A DNA stretch of 64,000 nucleotides from Endobugula sp047636495 (GTDB lineage: Bacteria; Pseudomonadota; Gammaproteobacteria; Pseudomonadales; Cellvibrionaceae). Made by a program: the position numbers and the translations under genes. The notes under the pieces are model-generated. The model worked only from the letters and a program-made list of their open reading frames with translations, did no database searches and was not told where the DNA came from. Where the stretch lies: assembly GCA_047636495.1 (NCBI GenBank), contig JBLILH010000010.1, positions 39,645 to 103,644 of the forward strand. Direction: 5' to 3'. Shown here piece after piece: positions 1-9,502 of this stretch. How positions within the stretch are numbered: the stretch's first letter is position 1; each line of letters starts with the position of its first letter.

Positions 1-2329
1 GCACATCATCATCAGCATAAGTTTGCAGGCCGCCACCTGCATCGCTAACGTAGGCAAAGCCATCCTGATAAGGTGCCGCAAGAAATGATTTTGCCGGCGT
101 TCCTTTAGGTCCCAAAGAACTTGTTTCAAACCCTCTAATCGAGTTACTCCCGCCTGAAAAAAAGTTTTCAAAGAAAGGCAATCCTTCAATGCTGCCATAA
201 CTATCGGCATAACCAATCTTGCCTTTCAATCTTAATGTGAGATTTTTCGTAAGAGCTCTATAGAACTGTGCATCATAAGACATTCTATAATATTCAATAT
301 CGCTACCCGGAACAGCCACATCAAATTTCAATTTTTGCGACCCCCCATTAGTAGGAAAAATACCCCGATTTAATGTGGACTCTGTCCATCCGAACTTAAC
401 ATCTAGCGTGTTGAAGTCATTTCCATAAAGATCTAAAAAACCATCAGGAGATGATGCAACTTGAGCCTTCTGAGCTGGGGTAAGAACACCTGTTCTAGCG
501 ATTCCATCTGCCGATGTTTGCACCCCGCTGGTGACTGCATCATTCTCGTCGCGAAAACCATTTCCGTTACTATCTGCAAATCCCGCAGTCACCAACGTAT
601 TCAAGTTATCCGCATCGATATACTCGCCTTGTACCCCTGAACGAAACCGAGGGCTAGCAGAGACCTCTTGGACCGCCTGAGCACCTGCGGTGACTTTAAT
701 ATTTTCTATACCCACACCGAAGGAAATACGACTGTTCTCGGAAATAGGGTAGCCGAATGTCACATCGACACCTAAACGGTCCGTAGAAAAACTCGCAATA
801 TCCAGTTCGTCTAAATTACGCTCCCGATAAAATAAGCTCACCCCTCGGCTTACCCCATCTTGCGTGTAGTAAGGGTTGGAAAAATTAACACTATAACCTG
901 TTTCAACATCACTACGATCAACTTGAAAACCAAAGGTATTTCCCGTGCCAAGCCAATTTGACTGTTGTAAGCCTGCGCCAAAACTAATACCGCTACCCTG
1001 AGAAAATCCTAGACTCGCATTAATACTACCCGATGGCAGCTCAACAACCGTAAATACCACGTCGATTTGATCTGGACTGCCAGGTATTGGTTCTGTTGTC
1101 ATAATCACATCACTAAACAATGGTAAACGCTGCAGCCTCAGTTTGGATATCTGAAGCTTTCCAACAGATACTGGAGCACCCTCTAATTGGCGCATTTCAC
1201 GTCTAAGCACATTATCCTGAGTGGCGACATTACCCCGAAAAACGATTCTTCTGACATAATTAATACTACCTGGATTAATAAAAAAAGTGATTTTTGCACT
1301 TTTTTCATCTTTATTAAGTTCCGGTACACCACTCACTTTTGCATAACTGTAACCATCATCACCTAAGCGTTTTTCAATAGTATGGGAGACGGCAAATAGA
1401 CGCTCTTGGGAAAATGTATCGCCTTCTTTAACGGAAACTAACGCATTCACTTCATCGATCGATATAATAGGGTCACCCGATATATCCACGGCGCTCACCT
1501 CATATTGCTTGCCCTCAAAGATATTAATTGTAATATAGACCGACTCTTTATCAGGGCTCAGAGAAACTTGTGTCGATGTCGTTTCAAATTCTAGATAACC
1601 CCGGTTTAAATAGAACGTTTTCAAACCTTCTAAATCACCGGCTAGTTTTTGGTTAGCATACTGATCATTACCCGTCACCCAAGACCAACGACCTGTTTCT
1701 TTCACTTCAAACAGTTCCTTAAGCTCTTCATCTTTATATTGCTTGTTACCGACGATATTGACGTGTTTAATCTCGGCAACCTCACCTTCTATAATTTTTA
1801 TCGCTACATTAACTTGATTTTGTTCTAAGTCGATAACTTTAGTCTGTATTTTGGTAGCGTAACGTCCAATATCGCTATACTGAGCGTTTAACTCTCGTTC
1901 AATTTTATCTAGTGCCGATTGTTTAAAAATTTCGCCTTCTGCCAAACCAATATTTTTAAGGCCCACTAATAATGCCTCTGTATCAAGCACACTGTTGCCG
2001 GCAACCGCTATATTGCTCACGGCAGGCCTTTCAACAACATTCAAAACAAGCACGTTATCTTCAACTGCAATGTCGATATTGGAAAAAAACTCCGTTTTAA
2101 ACACTTTTCGGACGGCATCCTGCATTTCAAGAGATGTCACATCTGAATTAGCTTCAATGGGCAAGACAGCAAAAATCGCTTTTGCTGAAACGCGCTGTAA
2201 GCCATCAATACGAATATCGTCGACACGAAAAGTGTCAGCCGACACACTGAACGACAATAACGCAATACTAAAGAGGCATACTGATGTAACACAGCGAATA
2301 AGGTAGGTGGTGTGCATAAATAGTTTCAT
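1..2329 (-). CDS. bamA: Outer membrane protein assembly factor BamA (3' end outside window)
   Basis: BamA is the outer-membrane beta-barrel that folds and inserts other barrel proteins. The frame is open from an ATG at 2329 to the window edge, about 776 codons, so only the last strands of the barrel are missing. The N-terminus has a signal peptide (hydrophobic run, then SVSA before ADTFRVDDI). POTRA-type text follows (DIRIDGLQRV near residue 40; VAGN near 120), and the rest is a glycine/aromatic-rich barrel. It is the last gene seen of the minus-strand rseP-bamA series, the usual order in gammaproteobacteria. A second ATG at 2317 is possible but would shorten the signal peptide. Confidence 0.95.
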   Translation of the reverse strand, partial: MKLFMHTTYLIRCVTSVCLFSIALLSFSVSADTFRVDDIRIDGLQRVSAKAIFAVLPIEANSDVTSLEMQDAVRKVFKTEFFSNIDIAVEDNVLVLNVVERPAVSNIAVAGNSVLDTEALLVGLKNIGLAEGEIFKQSALDKIERELNAQYSDIGRYATKIQTKVIDLEQNQVNVAIKIIEGEVAEIKHVNIVGNKQYKDEELKELFEVKETGRWSWVTGNDQYANQKLAGDLEGLKTFYLNRGYLEFETTSTQVSLSPDKESVYITINIFEGKQYEVSAVDISGDPIISIDEVNALVSVKEGDTFSQERLFAVSHTIEKRLGDDGYSYAKVSGVPELNKDEKSAKITFFINPGSINYVRRIVFRGNVATQDNVLRREMRQLEGAPVSVGKLQISKLRLQRLPLFSDVIMTTEPIPGSPDQIDVVFTVVELPSGSINASLGFSQGSGISFGAGLQQSNWLGTGNTFGFQVDRSDVETGYSVNFSNPYYTQDGVSRGVSLFYRERNLDELDIASFSTDRLGVDVTFGYPISENSRISFGVGIENIKVTAGAQAVQEVSASPRFRSGVQGEYIDADNLNTLVTAGFADSNGNGFRDENDAVTSGVQTSADGIARTGVLTPAQKAQVASSPDGFLDLYGNDFNTLDVKFGWTESTLNRGIFPTNGGSQKLKFDVAVPGSDIEYYRMSYDAQFYRALTKNLTLRLKGKIGYADSYGSIEGLPFFENFFSGGSNSIRGFETSSLGPKGTPAKSFLAAPYQDGFAYVSDAGGGLQTYADDDV

Positions 2330-2435
2330 ACAATATAGTTTATCAATAGAGTTTTTCTTACAAAGTAAGACAAGGATTTGTTAGTTCTGATGACCTGAAG
2401 ATCATCTCGTGTATGTACTGACGAATATACCTTAA

Positions 2436-3827
2436 CTAAAAGAAAATCCGCCTTAAGTCGTTCACATGTGCCAGAACCATGATACTCAATATACAGGCCA
2501 AGCCAATTTGGTAACCTATCAACTGAATCTTTTCTGATACAGGACTACCTTTTATCAGTTCCACCACATAATAAAGCAAATGGCCGCCATCTAACACTGG
2601 TATAGGCAATAAATTAAACACCCCTAAGCTAACACTTAAGTACGCAATAAACGCAAGATAGAATAACACACCGGCTTTTGCTGAATCACCGGCTGCTTGC
2701 GCGATCGTAAATGTGCCGCTTAGATTTTTTGTGGATACATCTGCAACAATCAACTTTTTAATAAAGGACAGTATAAATCCTGCTTGCTCTACCGTGCGTC
2801 GCAAGCCTTCAGCGAATGCACCGAGCGGACTGTAGTGGATATCACGAACCATATTATCGGGCCACGACAACGAAGTGGAAACACCTGCTTGCCCAATATC
2901 ACCCTCCTTGTCTTGGGTAACACGTCGAGGAGTTAAAGCTATATTAATTTGCTCATCCCCGCGTTGAATCAGTAAGTCGATTAACACATCAGGTCGAGCG
3001 CGAACATAACTCACCCAGTCTTGCCAATACTTGACCTCTACACCATCGGCAAGAAGCACCTTGTCACCGGACTGTAGTCCAGAAAAATCTGCGGCGCTAT
3101 TGGAAACCACTTGATTAATAACCGTTTCAGCATCAGGCATAAACTGCACAATACCTAACTCTTGAAATAAATCCGGCGCTTCATTGTCGTGTAGCCAACG
3201 ATTAATGGGTAAACGTACTATTCGACCCGTCGTCGAAGCCGAGATTATTTCATCTATCTTGACCTGCGGTGCTGAATTAAACGCCTGTACCGATAATTCA
3301 ATATACCCACTATCACCCATCCGGTGAAGTAAGCGAGAGAACACGTTATTCCACGTCATTACTGGATCGCCATCGACAGCGATAATTTCATCGCCTGCGC
3401 GTAAGCCTGCTTGTGCTGCAATTCCTTCAGCAGGCAAATCTCCGGTTACCGGCACCACGCCCTGACTACCCGATAACGCAATAACAAAATAAAGTAATAT
3501 CGCTAAAATAAAATTAGCTAGTGGGCCAGCAACGACGATAGCCATACGCTGCCAGACGGTTTTTTGTGAAAATGCGGATGACAATTCATTGGGCGCGACC
3601 TCTCCTTCACGCTCATCAAGCATTTTCACATAACCACCTAAAGGAATGGCTGCCAAGGTATATTCAGTCCCTAACCGGTCTTTCCATGTTGCCAAGGGTG
3701 TACCGAAGCCAACAGAAAAACGGATGACTTTCACTCCACAACGGCGGGCAACATAAAAGTGGCCAAATTCATGAATAGTGACCAACACACCTAAAGCCAG
3801 TAAAAAATAAAGAATCGTTAAAATCAT
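2436..3827 (-). CDS. rseP: Site-2 zinc protease RseP
   Basis: Inner-membrane intramembrane protease that cleaves anti-sigma-E RseA and leftover signal peptides. The HEFGH zinc motif lies near residue 20 in the first membrane helix. The second metal-ligand motif, LDGGH, is near residue 415. Two PDZ domains occupy roughly residues 115-310 (for example GLRAGDEIIAVDG and GLQSGDKVLLADG). At 463 residues it is close to the family's usual ~450. Its ATG overlaps the dxr stop codon by four bases (ATGA), so the two are translationally coupled. bamA follows about 106 bp downstream. Confidence 0.97.
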   Translation of the reverse strand: MILTILYFLLALGVLVTIHEFGHFYVARRCGVKVIRFSVGFGTPLATWKDRLGTEYTLAAIPLGGYVKMLDEREGEVAPNELSSAFSQKTVWQRMAIVVAGPLANFILAILLYFVIALSGSQGVVPVTGDLPAEGIAAQAGLRAGDEIIAVDGDPVMTWNNVFSRLLHRMGDSGYIELSVQAFNSAPQVKIDEIISASTTGRIVRLPINRWLHDNEAPDLFQELGIVQFMPDAETVINQVVSNSAADFSGLQSGDKVLLADGVEVKYWQDWVSYVRARPDVLIDLLIQRGDEQINIALTPRRVTQDKEGDIGQAGVSTSLSWPDNMVRDIHYSPLGAFAEGLRRTVEQAGFILSFIKKLIVADVSTKNLSGTFTIAQAAGDSAKAGVLFYLAFIAYLSVSLGVFNLLPIPVLDGGHLLYYVVELIKGSPVSEKIQLIGYQIGLACILSIMVLAHVNDLRRIFF

Positions 3828-5032
3828 GACATATTTCCTATTTGCTGCAGTGTTAAACTACGCGCATAACCGTCAAGCGCAATAACCGCTTCAATCTCAT
3901 CTGGCTCGCGCCAAACGGCTTTACTCATCACTCGCTGTAAACTATCCATCATAGCGCCAAAACTAAGCCGGGATGCAAGAAACGCATCAACCACAATCTC
4001 ATTAGCGGCGTTCAACACGGTCGCGGCGCCGATACCCGCTTTAGATGCATCAATCGCTAACTGAAGTGCTGGAAAGTTTGTATTATCTGGCGCTTCGAAG
4101 TCTAATCGTGCCGCTGCGATAATATCTAAACTGGATACCCCCGAGTCGATTCGCTCAGGGTAAGCTAAACCATGAGCGATGGGCGTGCGCATATCCGGAT
4201 TGCCCAACTGCGCTAAAACAGAACCGTCAACATATTCGACCATAGAGTGAATAATGCTCTGGGGATGAATAACCACTTCTATCAATGATGGCGACACATC
4301 GAACAACCACCTTGCCTCAATAAACTCTAAACCCTTATTCATTAGGCTAGCTGAATCGACAGAAATTTTACGCCCCATCGACCAGTTGGGATGAGCGCAC
4401 GCCTGTTCAGGTGTTGCTGACCTAATCGCCGCTGTTGACCACCCTCTTAGCGGCCCCCCCGACCCCGTTAGCAAGATCTTACGCACGCTTGTCTGCACAT
4501 TGGGCGCTTGAGGCAAGCACTGAAAAATGGCGTTATGCTCACTATCAATAGGCAGCAGTTGCGCACCCGAGTCGCTAACCGCCTGCATAAACAAACTCCC
4601 CGCCATCACTAACGCTTCCTTGTTTGCCAGCAATACTTTTTTGCCGGTTTTTACTGCCGACATTGTGGGTAACAGTCCAGCGCCACCGACTATAGCCGCC
4701 ATCACTGTATGCACGTCATCATGTGCGGCAACATCACATATGGCTTGAGTACCCGATAGCACCTCAGTATTTATTTTTGCTTCGCGCAACAAAGAAGACA
4801 ACTCAACTGCTGATACCGGATCCTGCATCACCGCAAACGCGGGACGATGAACCACACATTGCTGGAATAAACGCTGACTATTGGTATTGGCCGTAAGAGC
4901 AAAAACAGCAAAACGATCTGGATGGCGGCTGATGACATCCAACGTACTCACGCCAATGGAGCCTGTCGAACCTAGCACGGTAATTTGTTGAGCGCTAGAA
5001 GGCTGAGCGAGGGGTGATGATGGTAGCGTCAT
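3824..5032 (-). CDS. dxr: 1-deoxy-D-xylulose 5-phosphate reductoisomerase
   Basis: NADPH-dependent enzyme (Dxr/IspC) making 2-C-methyl-D-erythritol 4-phosphate, the first committed step of the MEP isoprenoid pathway. The NADPH-binding start VLGSTGSIG lies near residue 20, with GGPLRGW and SLMNKGLE-type active-site segments in the middle. The frame extends upstream to 5104. I chose the ATG at 5032 because it gives 402 residues, the family's usual length, avoids overlap with cdsA, and has TAAGG about 11 nt upstream. It sits between cdsA and rseP as in Pseudomonas-type genomes. Confidence 0.96.
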   Translation of the reverse strand: MTLPSSPLAQPSSAQQITVLGSTGSIGVSTLDVISRHPDRFAVFALTANTNSQRLFQQCVVHRPAFAVMQDPVSAVELSSLLREAKINTEVLSGTQAICDVAAHDDVHTVMAAIVGGAGLLPTMSAVKTGKKVLLANKEALVMAGSLFMQAVSDSGAQLLPIDSEHNAIFQCLPQAPNVQTSVRKILLTGSGGPLRGWSTAAIRSATPEQACAHPNWSMGRKISVDSASLMNKGLEFIEARWLFDVSPSLIEVVIHPQSIIHSMVEYVDGSVLAQLGNPDMRTPIAHGLAYPERIDSGVSSLDIIAAARLDFEAPDNTNFPALQLAIDASKAGIGAATVLNAANEIVVDAFLASRLSFGAMMDSLQRVMSKAVWREPDEIEAVIALDGYARSLTLQQIGNMS

Positions 5033-5072
5033 GAACAAAAAAACCTTATAAATGGATGCTTGTGAAAAAACG

Positions 5073-5909
5073 CTACCAGCTAGAGATGGCAAGTGTAAGT
5101 GCAAATATAGGGACGGCCGCCGTCAATCCGTCAATTCGATCCAAAATACCGCCATGCCCCGGCAAAATTGAACCACTATCTTTAATACCACGATGACGTT
5201 TGACCATACTTTCTAATAAATCACCCAAAACTGAGGCAAATGCAGTGGGTATAACGACCAATAATGTTAGCAGTAGATTTTTATCCGCAACGTAGGCAAC
5301 CACAAATGCCAGCACGATGCAGGCTAATACACCGCCCATGACCCCTTCCCATGACTTTCCAGGACTCACTTCTTTTGCCAACTTACGTCGGCCAAAAGCG
5401 CGACCCGAAAAGTAGGCAAAAACATCCGCTGTAGATACTATCGCTGCAAGCCATAAAATAAGCCGAGTACCAGAGGGTTGCTGGTACAAATAAAATATCC
5501 CTATCAGACAAGGCAGCAACACAAATAGCCCCATTATTAAACGCACCCAGCGGCTTCCCCACAACACACCACTAGAAGGATATCCCTGCACCCATAGCAA
5601 GGCAATAGCCCACCAAGCGCCAGCCGTAGTCAACACAGTGAGCACGTTATTGTCGTTAACGTTGGGGGAAGAAAAACCATTCGACATACCTGTAAAGTCC
5701 AAGATACCGAGGCTAGCGGTAAATACTAATACGCAATAAACTGCGCGCTGGCGCTTTTGCGGAAAACCAGACAGGTCAGACCACTCCCATGCAGCAATAA
5801 GTATCACTACTGCGACCAAACTAATAAACCAAGGCGAAGGTAACAATAGAAGATCAAGTAAGAAAACAGCCACTAAAAAAACTGCAGTGATTATCCGTTT
5901 TTTAAGCAT
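5073..5909 (-). CDS. cdsA: Phosphatidate cytidylyltransferase
   Basis: Integral membrane enzyme that makes CDP-diacylglycerol from phosphatidate and CTP for phospholipid synthesis. The protein has 278 residues and about seven or eight hydrophobic segments. The C-terminal family signature is present: SMVKRHRGIKDSG, then LPGHGGILDRIDGL near residue 250, with KSWEG near 185. It lies between uppS and dxr on the same strand. The ribosome-binding site is weak. Confidence 0.96.
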   Translation of the reverse strand: MLKKRIITAVFLVAVFLLDLLLLPSPWFISLVAVVILIAAWEWSDLSGFPQKRQRAVYCVLVFTASLGILDFTGMSNGFSSPNVNDNNVLTVLTTAGAWWAIALLWVQGYPSSGVLWGSRWVRLIMGLFVLLPCLIGIFYLYQQPSGTRLILWLAAIVSTADVFAYFSGRAFGRRKLAKEVSPGKSWEGVMGGVLACIVLAFVVAYVADKNLLLTLLVVIPTAFASVLGDLLESMVKRHRGIKDSGSILPGHGGILDRIDGLTAAVPIFALTLAISSW

Positions 5910-6045
5910 TTTGGTGACTCGCTAAGGAGCGCATATCGGTGTGTAAAAAATGTGGATTATGCATGAATTTAAGTCTGTATATTTCAGTAAGAAATCACCT
6001 TAAAGCAGTAAAGATAGGCTTTAAGGCACCGCTATAAATTTATTA

Positions 6046-6789
6046 TTATTCGCCAGTAAACAGCTGTTCTGCGGTTAAACCAAAACGCCGCTGACGCATT
6101 TTGTACTCTGCCACAGCCTTGGCTAACGATTCAGCGTCAAAGTCTGGCCATAGTTCGTCGGTAAAATACAGTTCGGCGTAGGCTACCTGCCACAGTAAAA
6201 AATTACTGATGCGCGTTTCACCGCCGGTTCTAATCAATAAGTCTAGCGGTGGTAAATCTGACAACGACAGGCGACTTGTCAACATCTTTTCGTTGATCTC
6301 TTCAAGACACAACTGGCCCTCACTAACCTGCTGAGCGATAGCTTTAGCTGCCTGCGCTATATCCCACTGACCACCGTAATCCGCGGCAATCACTAGGGTA
6401 CGATCGCCTTCGCAGGCTGTTTTTTCGGCTTTATCAATCGCTGCCAACAACTGACTGCTAAAACGCTCACGACTACCCATGATCCGCAAACGAACGCCTT
6501 GTTTTTTTAGTTTTTTCGATTCATTCGACAAGTACACATGAAATAGCGACATTAATGCCTCTACTTCCTTCACGGGGCGCTGCCAGTTTTCACTACTAAA
6601 AGCAAAAACCGTCAGCACGCTAATATCGTGTTCTTTACATGCTGATAACACATCACGAAGACGTTCAACACCGGCTTTATGGCCTGCTATACCGATTTTT
6701 CCCTGCTGTTTTGCCCAACGATTATTGCCATCCATGATAATAGCGAGGTGATTGAGCGAAGACGTGCTGGGGGTTTCTTGTGCGGCCAA
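6046..6789 (-). CDS. uppS: Undecaprenyl diphosphate synthase
   Basis: Cis-prenyltransferase making the C55 lipid carrier for peptidoglycan and other envelope glycans. The catalytic IIMDGNNRWA segment is near residues 17-26, with its Asp; GHKAGVERLRD follows, and the C-terminal LLIRTGGETRISNFLLWQ block is intact. The start is a TTG at 6789 with AGGT about 8 nt upstream. No upstream ATG is available, and the first in-frame ATG would remove the catalytic segment. A gap of about 140 bp separates it from cdsA. Confidence 0.96.
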   Translation of the reverse strand: MAAQETPSTSSLNHLAIIMDGNNRWAKQQGKIGIAGHKAGVERLRDVLSACKEHDISVLTVFAFSSENWQRPVKEVEALMSLFHVYLSNESKKLKKQGVRLRIMGSRERFSSQLLAAIDKAEKTACEGDRTLVIAADYGGQWDIAQAAKAIAQQVSEGQLCLEEINEKMLTSRLSLSDLPPLDLLIRTGGETRISNFLLWQVAYAELYFTDELWPDFDAESLAKAVAEYKMRQRRFGLTAEQLFTGE

Positions 6790-6855
6790 ATGATTACCTA
6801 ATTAAACAATGTGTACTCAACATAACCTGAGAAAAACGGTTAGAACCATCAAACC

Positions 6856-7413
6856 CTAAATCGCGAGTAAATCTTTTTCTTTAGTCGCTAAGGCTGCGTC
6901 AATACTGGTCACAAACTTATCGGTGATTTTTTGCACATCATCTTGACCACGACGCTCTTCATCTTCGCCTATTTCTTTATCTTTAATCAAATCTTTCAGA
7001 TGACCAATCGCATCTCTTCTCGCATTACGCACCGACACTTTTGCCGACTCAGCTTCCGCCTTGGCTTGCTTGGTGTAGTTTTTACGTGTTTCTTCGGTCA
7101 GCATTGGCATTGGCAAGCGAATCAAATCACCGGTTGTTGATGGATTTAATCCTAAGTCTGACTTTAAAATGGCTTTTTCAATTTGCGGGGTGAGTTGTTT
7201 TTCCCACGGACTGATAGATAACGTCCGCGCGTCCAATACAGACACGTTAGCGACCTGAGATAATGGCGTCATGGAACCATAATAGTCCACTTTAACCCCA
7301 TCTAAAATACTAGGATGGGCACGACCCGTACGAATTTTGTTGAAATTGATCGCTAATGCATCAAGGCTCTTTTGCATCTGCTCTGTTGCTTCTTGCTTAA
7401 TATCTTCAATCAT
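6856..7413 (-). CDS. frr: Ribosome recycling factor
   Basis: Works with EF-G to split post-termination ribosomes. At 185 residues it has the exact family length. Typical landmarks are FNKIRTGRAHPSIL, YYGSMTPLSQVANV and the C-terminal helix with KDKEIGEDEERR. The ATG has an AGGGT ribosome-binding site. It lies between pyrH and uppS in the conserved cluster. Confidence 0.97.
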   Translation of the reverse strand: MIEDIKQEATEQMQKSLDALAINFNKIRTGRAHPSILDGVKVDYYGSMTPLSQVANVSVLDARTLSISPWEKQLTPQIEKAILKSDLGLNPSTTGDLIRLPMPMLTEETRKNYTKQAKAEAESAKVSVRNARRDAIGHLKDLIKDKEIGEDEERRGQDDVQKITDKFVTSIDAALATKEKDLLAI

Positions 7414-7523
7414 GGCGATGACCCTTTATATTATTTTCTTCACTCTGTAACGTGTAGCCTTTCTTGTGGATCCATACTCGCTATATTGCTTCGCAGATAA
7501 CCAGTACTGATCCAAAAATACCG

Positions 7524-8276
7524 CTACCCAAGACGTTCATTTTCTTGCGGGGCAGCCTGCTGAATCAACGTTCCCTCTTCGCCACCGACAACAATATTCA
7601 GTAACGCACCGGCATTCGACATTTTAAACACACGCAACGGCATATTGTGATCACGACATAGACAGATCGCGGTTGAATCCATCACTTCTAATTTTTTTTC
7701 TAGCGCTGTATCGTACGTAAGCGTGTGGTATTTGGTGGCGGTCTTATCTTTCATCGGATCGGCTGTATAAACACCATCAACCTTGGTCGCCTTTAATACG
7801 ATTTCGGCTTCCACCTCAATACCGCGTAAACAAGCAGCAGAGTCGGTGGTGAAAAATGGATTCCCTGTCCCTGCAGCAAAAATAACCACCTCTCCTGCGT
7901 CTAAAAAACGCATCGCTGCACGACGATCATAGTGTTCTACAACACCGCTCATAGGAATAGCCGACATCACACGAGAATTAATATTGGAGCGTTCTAAAGC
8001 ATCACGCATCGCCAAGGCATTCATCACAGTGGCGAGCATGCCCATATGATCACCTGTTACGCGGTCAAGGCCTGCAGCACTCAACGCTGCACCTCGAAAC
8101 AGGTTACCGCCGCCAATCACCAGGCCGACTTGTACGCCGATTCCCACTAACTGACCGATGGCTAGCGCCATGGTGTCGAGTACCTTAGGATCAATACCGA
8201 AGCCCTCTGACCCCATTAGCTCTTCACCACTTAACTTGAGCAGGATTCGCTTGTATTTTTTATCACGTTTTGGCAC
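7524..8276 (-). CDS. pyrH: Uridylate kinase
   Basis: Bacterial UMP kinase of the amino-acid-kinase fold, making UDP from UMP. It has the N-terminal RILLKLSGEEL, the GGGNLFRG glycine loop, the VTGDHMGMLATVMNALAM region and the late DHNMPLRVF motif. I chose the GTG at 8276 (VPKRDKKYKR): AGGG and GGTG lie 8-13 nt upstream, and the product is 250 residues. The frame continues upstream to another GTG at 8312, which has no evident ribosome-binding site. frr follows after about 110 bp. Confidence 0.95.
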   Translation of the reverse strand: MPKRDKKYKRILLKLSGEELMGSEGFGIDPKVLDTMALAIGQLVGIGVQVGLVIGGGNLFRGAALSAAGLDRVTGDHMGMLATVMNALAMRDALERSNINSRVMSAIPMSGVVEHYDRRAAMRFLDAGEVVIFAAGTGNPFFTTDSAACLRGIEVEAEIVLKATKVDGVYTADPMKDKTATKYHTLTYDTALEKKLEVMDSTAICLCRDHNMPLRVFKMSNAGALLNIVVGGEEGTLIQQAAPQENERLG

Positions 8277-8457
8277 AGAAAATTCACCGCCCTTTAGTTG
8301 AGTTTTTAGCACCTATCATCAAGTTCACTTTGAGTGCTTTTAGATAAAAAGGTGTTATTAAGGAGTCTGATCGATCGTGTCCCGCGAACAAATATGGGGT
8401 GACTCACGCTAAGATCCTGACAAATAACATATTACAAAACGGTGGTATTCTAACAGC

Positions 8458-8493
8458 AAGAAGGGGTAAGTGCGACAGCGCTTACCCCTTCTT
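8458..8493 (-). terminator. Perfect 13-bp hairpin between tsf and pyrH
   Basis: Positions 8458-8470 and 8481-8493 are perfect inverted repeats (AAGAAGGGGTAAG and its complement) around a 10-nt loop. The hairpin lies downstream of tsf and upstream of pyrH on the transcribed minus strand. The U-run there is only moderate, so it may act as an attenuator rather than a full stop between tsf and the pyrH-frr-uppS group. Confidence 0.65.
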
Positions 8494-8555
8494 TTAATCA
8501 TACCGTAAACTGTATCGCTCACTATTCACACAGCAGTCGGCAAACAAACTCGGCA

Positions 8556-9419
8556 TTATTTAGAGGCTTCAACCTGAGCAGCCACTTCAGCAGCGAAATC
8601 AACCGCCGCGACCTCAATGCCTTCACCCACTTCAAAGCGGACAAATGACTGAACGATTGCACCGGCATCTTTCGCCAACTGACCCACGGTTACTTCAGGG
8701 TTTTTAACAAATGGCTGCTCTACAAGGCTATTCTCTTTTAAGAATTTCTTGATGCGACCACCCATCATTTTTTCAACAATCTCTTCAGGCTTGCCCGCCA
8801 TATCTGGCTGAGCCTTAATAATATCTTCTTCCTTAGCGACAACATCTGCCGGCATATCGGTAACATTTACCACTTGAGGACTCACTGCCGCAACATGCAT
8901 GGCTATTTCTCTAGCCAACTCATCATTCGCCGTTACCTGAACCAGTACAGCGATCCGACTATTTGAATGCGTGTAAGAATCAACCACACCACCATCTAGC
9001 AACTCAATGCGGCGCACACCAATATTCTCACCTATCTTTTGCACCAGCGCTTCACGCGCACTTTCTAATTCGCCTGCCATTAGTGCAGCAATGTCAGTTT
9101 GCTTATCGGCAAACGCTTTATCTGCAACCGCATTAACAAAACCCAAGAAGCTTTCGTCACGCGCAGCAAAGTCAGTTTCAGAGTTAACTTCAACTACAAT
9201 GCCGTGGCTTTTGTCATCCGCTATGCGCGTCACTACCACACCTTCTGCCGCCGTACGATCAGCCTTCTTAGCCGCCTTTAGGCCACTTGCCTTACGTAAA
9301 TTTTCGATCGCCAAATCAATATCGCCTTCGGCTTCTTTTAGCGCTTTTTTGCACTCCATCATACCCAGACTAGTACGTTCACGAAGTTCTTTTACCATTG
9401 AAGCAGACACTGCAGCCAT
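8556..9419 (-). CDS. tsf: Elongation factor Ts
   Basis: Nucleotide-exchange factor for EF-Tu. The protein has 287 residues with the N-terminal UBA-like domain (VKELRERTSLGMMECKKAL), the TDF exchange motif inside VEVNSETDFAARDE near residue 80, and the dimerisation and core domains after it. The ATG at 9419 has a GAGG ribosome-binding site. It is co-oriented with rpsB 83 bp upstream, an almost universal bacterial pair. Confidence 0.97.
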   Translation of the reverse strand: MAAVSASMVKELRERTSLGMMECKKALKEAEGDIDLAIENLRKASGLKAAKKADRTAAEGVVVTRIADDKSHGIVVEVNSETDFAARDESFLGFVNAVADKAFADKQTDIAALMAGELESAREALVQKIGENIGVRRIELLDGGVVDSYTHSNSRIAVLVQVTANDELAREIAMHVAAVSPQVVNVTDMPADVVAKEEDIIKAQPDMAGKPEEIVEKMMGGRIKKFLKENSLVEQPFVKNPEVTVGQLAKDAGAIVQSFVRFEVGEGIEVAAVDFAAEVAAQVEASK

Positions 9420-9458
9420 GATGCTATCCTCTACATTTTTACATTAATCACATTGCAA

Positions 9459-9481
9459 AAAAGGGGGCTACGCCCCCTTTT
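9459..9481 (-). terminator. Intercistronic hairpin between rpsB and tsf
   Basis: A 10-bp stem (AAAAGGGGGC against GCCCCCTTTT) closes on a 3-nt loop and has A/T flanks on both sides, so it is terminator-shaped on either strand. In rpsB-tsf operons a partial terminator here is a known way to make S2 and EF-Ts in different amounts. That role is inferred by position. Confidence 0.65.
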
Positions 9482-9502
9482 CAATAAATAACAACTTACG
9501 TG

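Noticed and set aside
1995..2306. Plus-strand open frame of 103 codons
   Set aside because: It lies inside bamA on the other strand and has no family resemblance.
9007..9447. Plus-strand open frame of 146 codons opposite tsf
   Set aside because: Ser/Ala-rich mirror of the tsf coding sequence; no ribosome-binding site or homology pattern.
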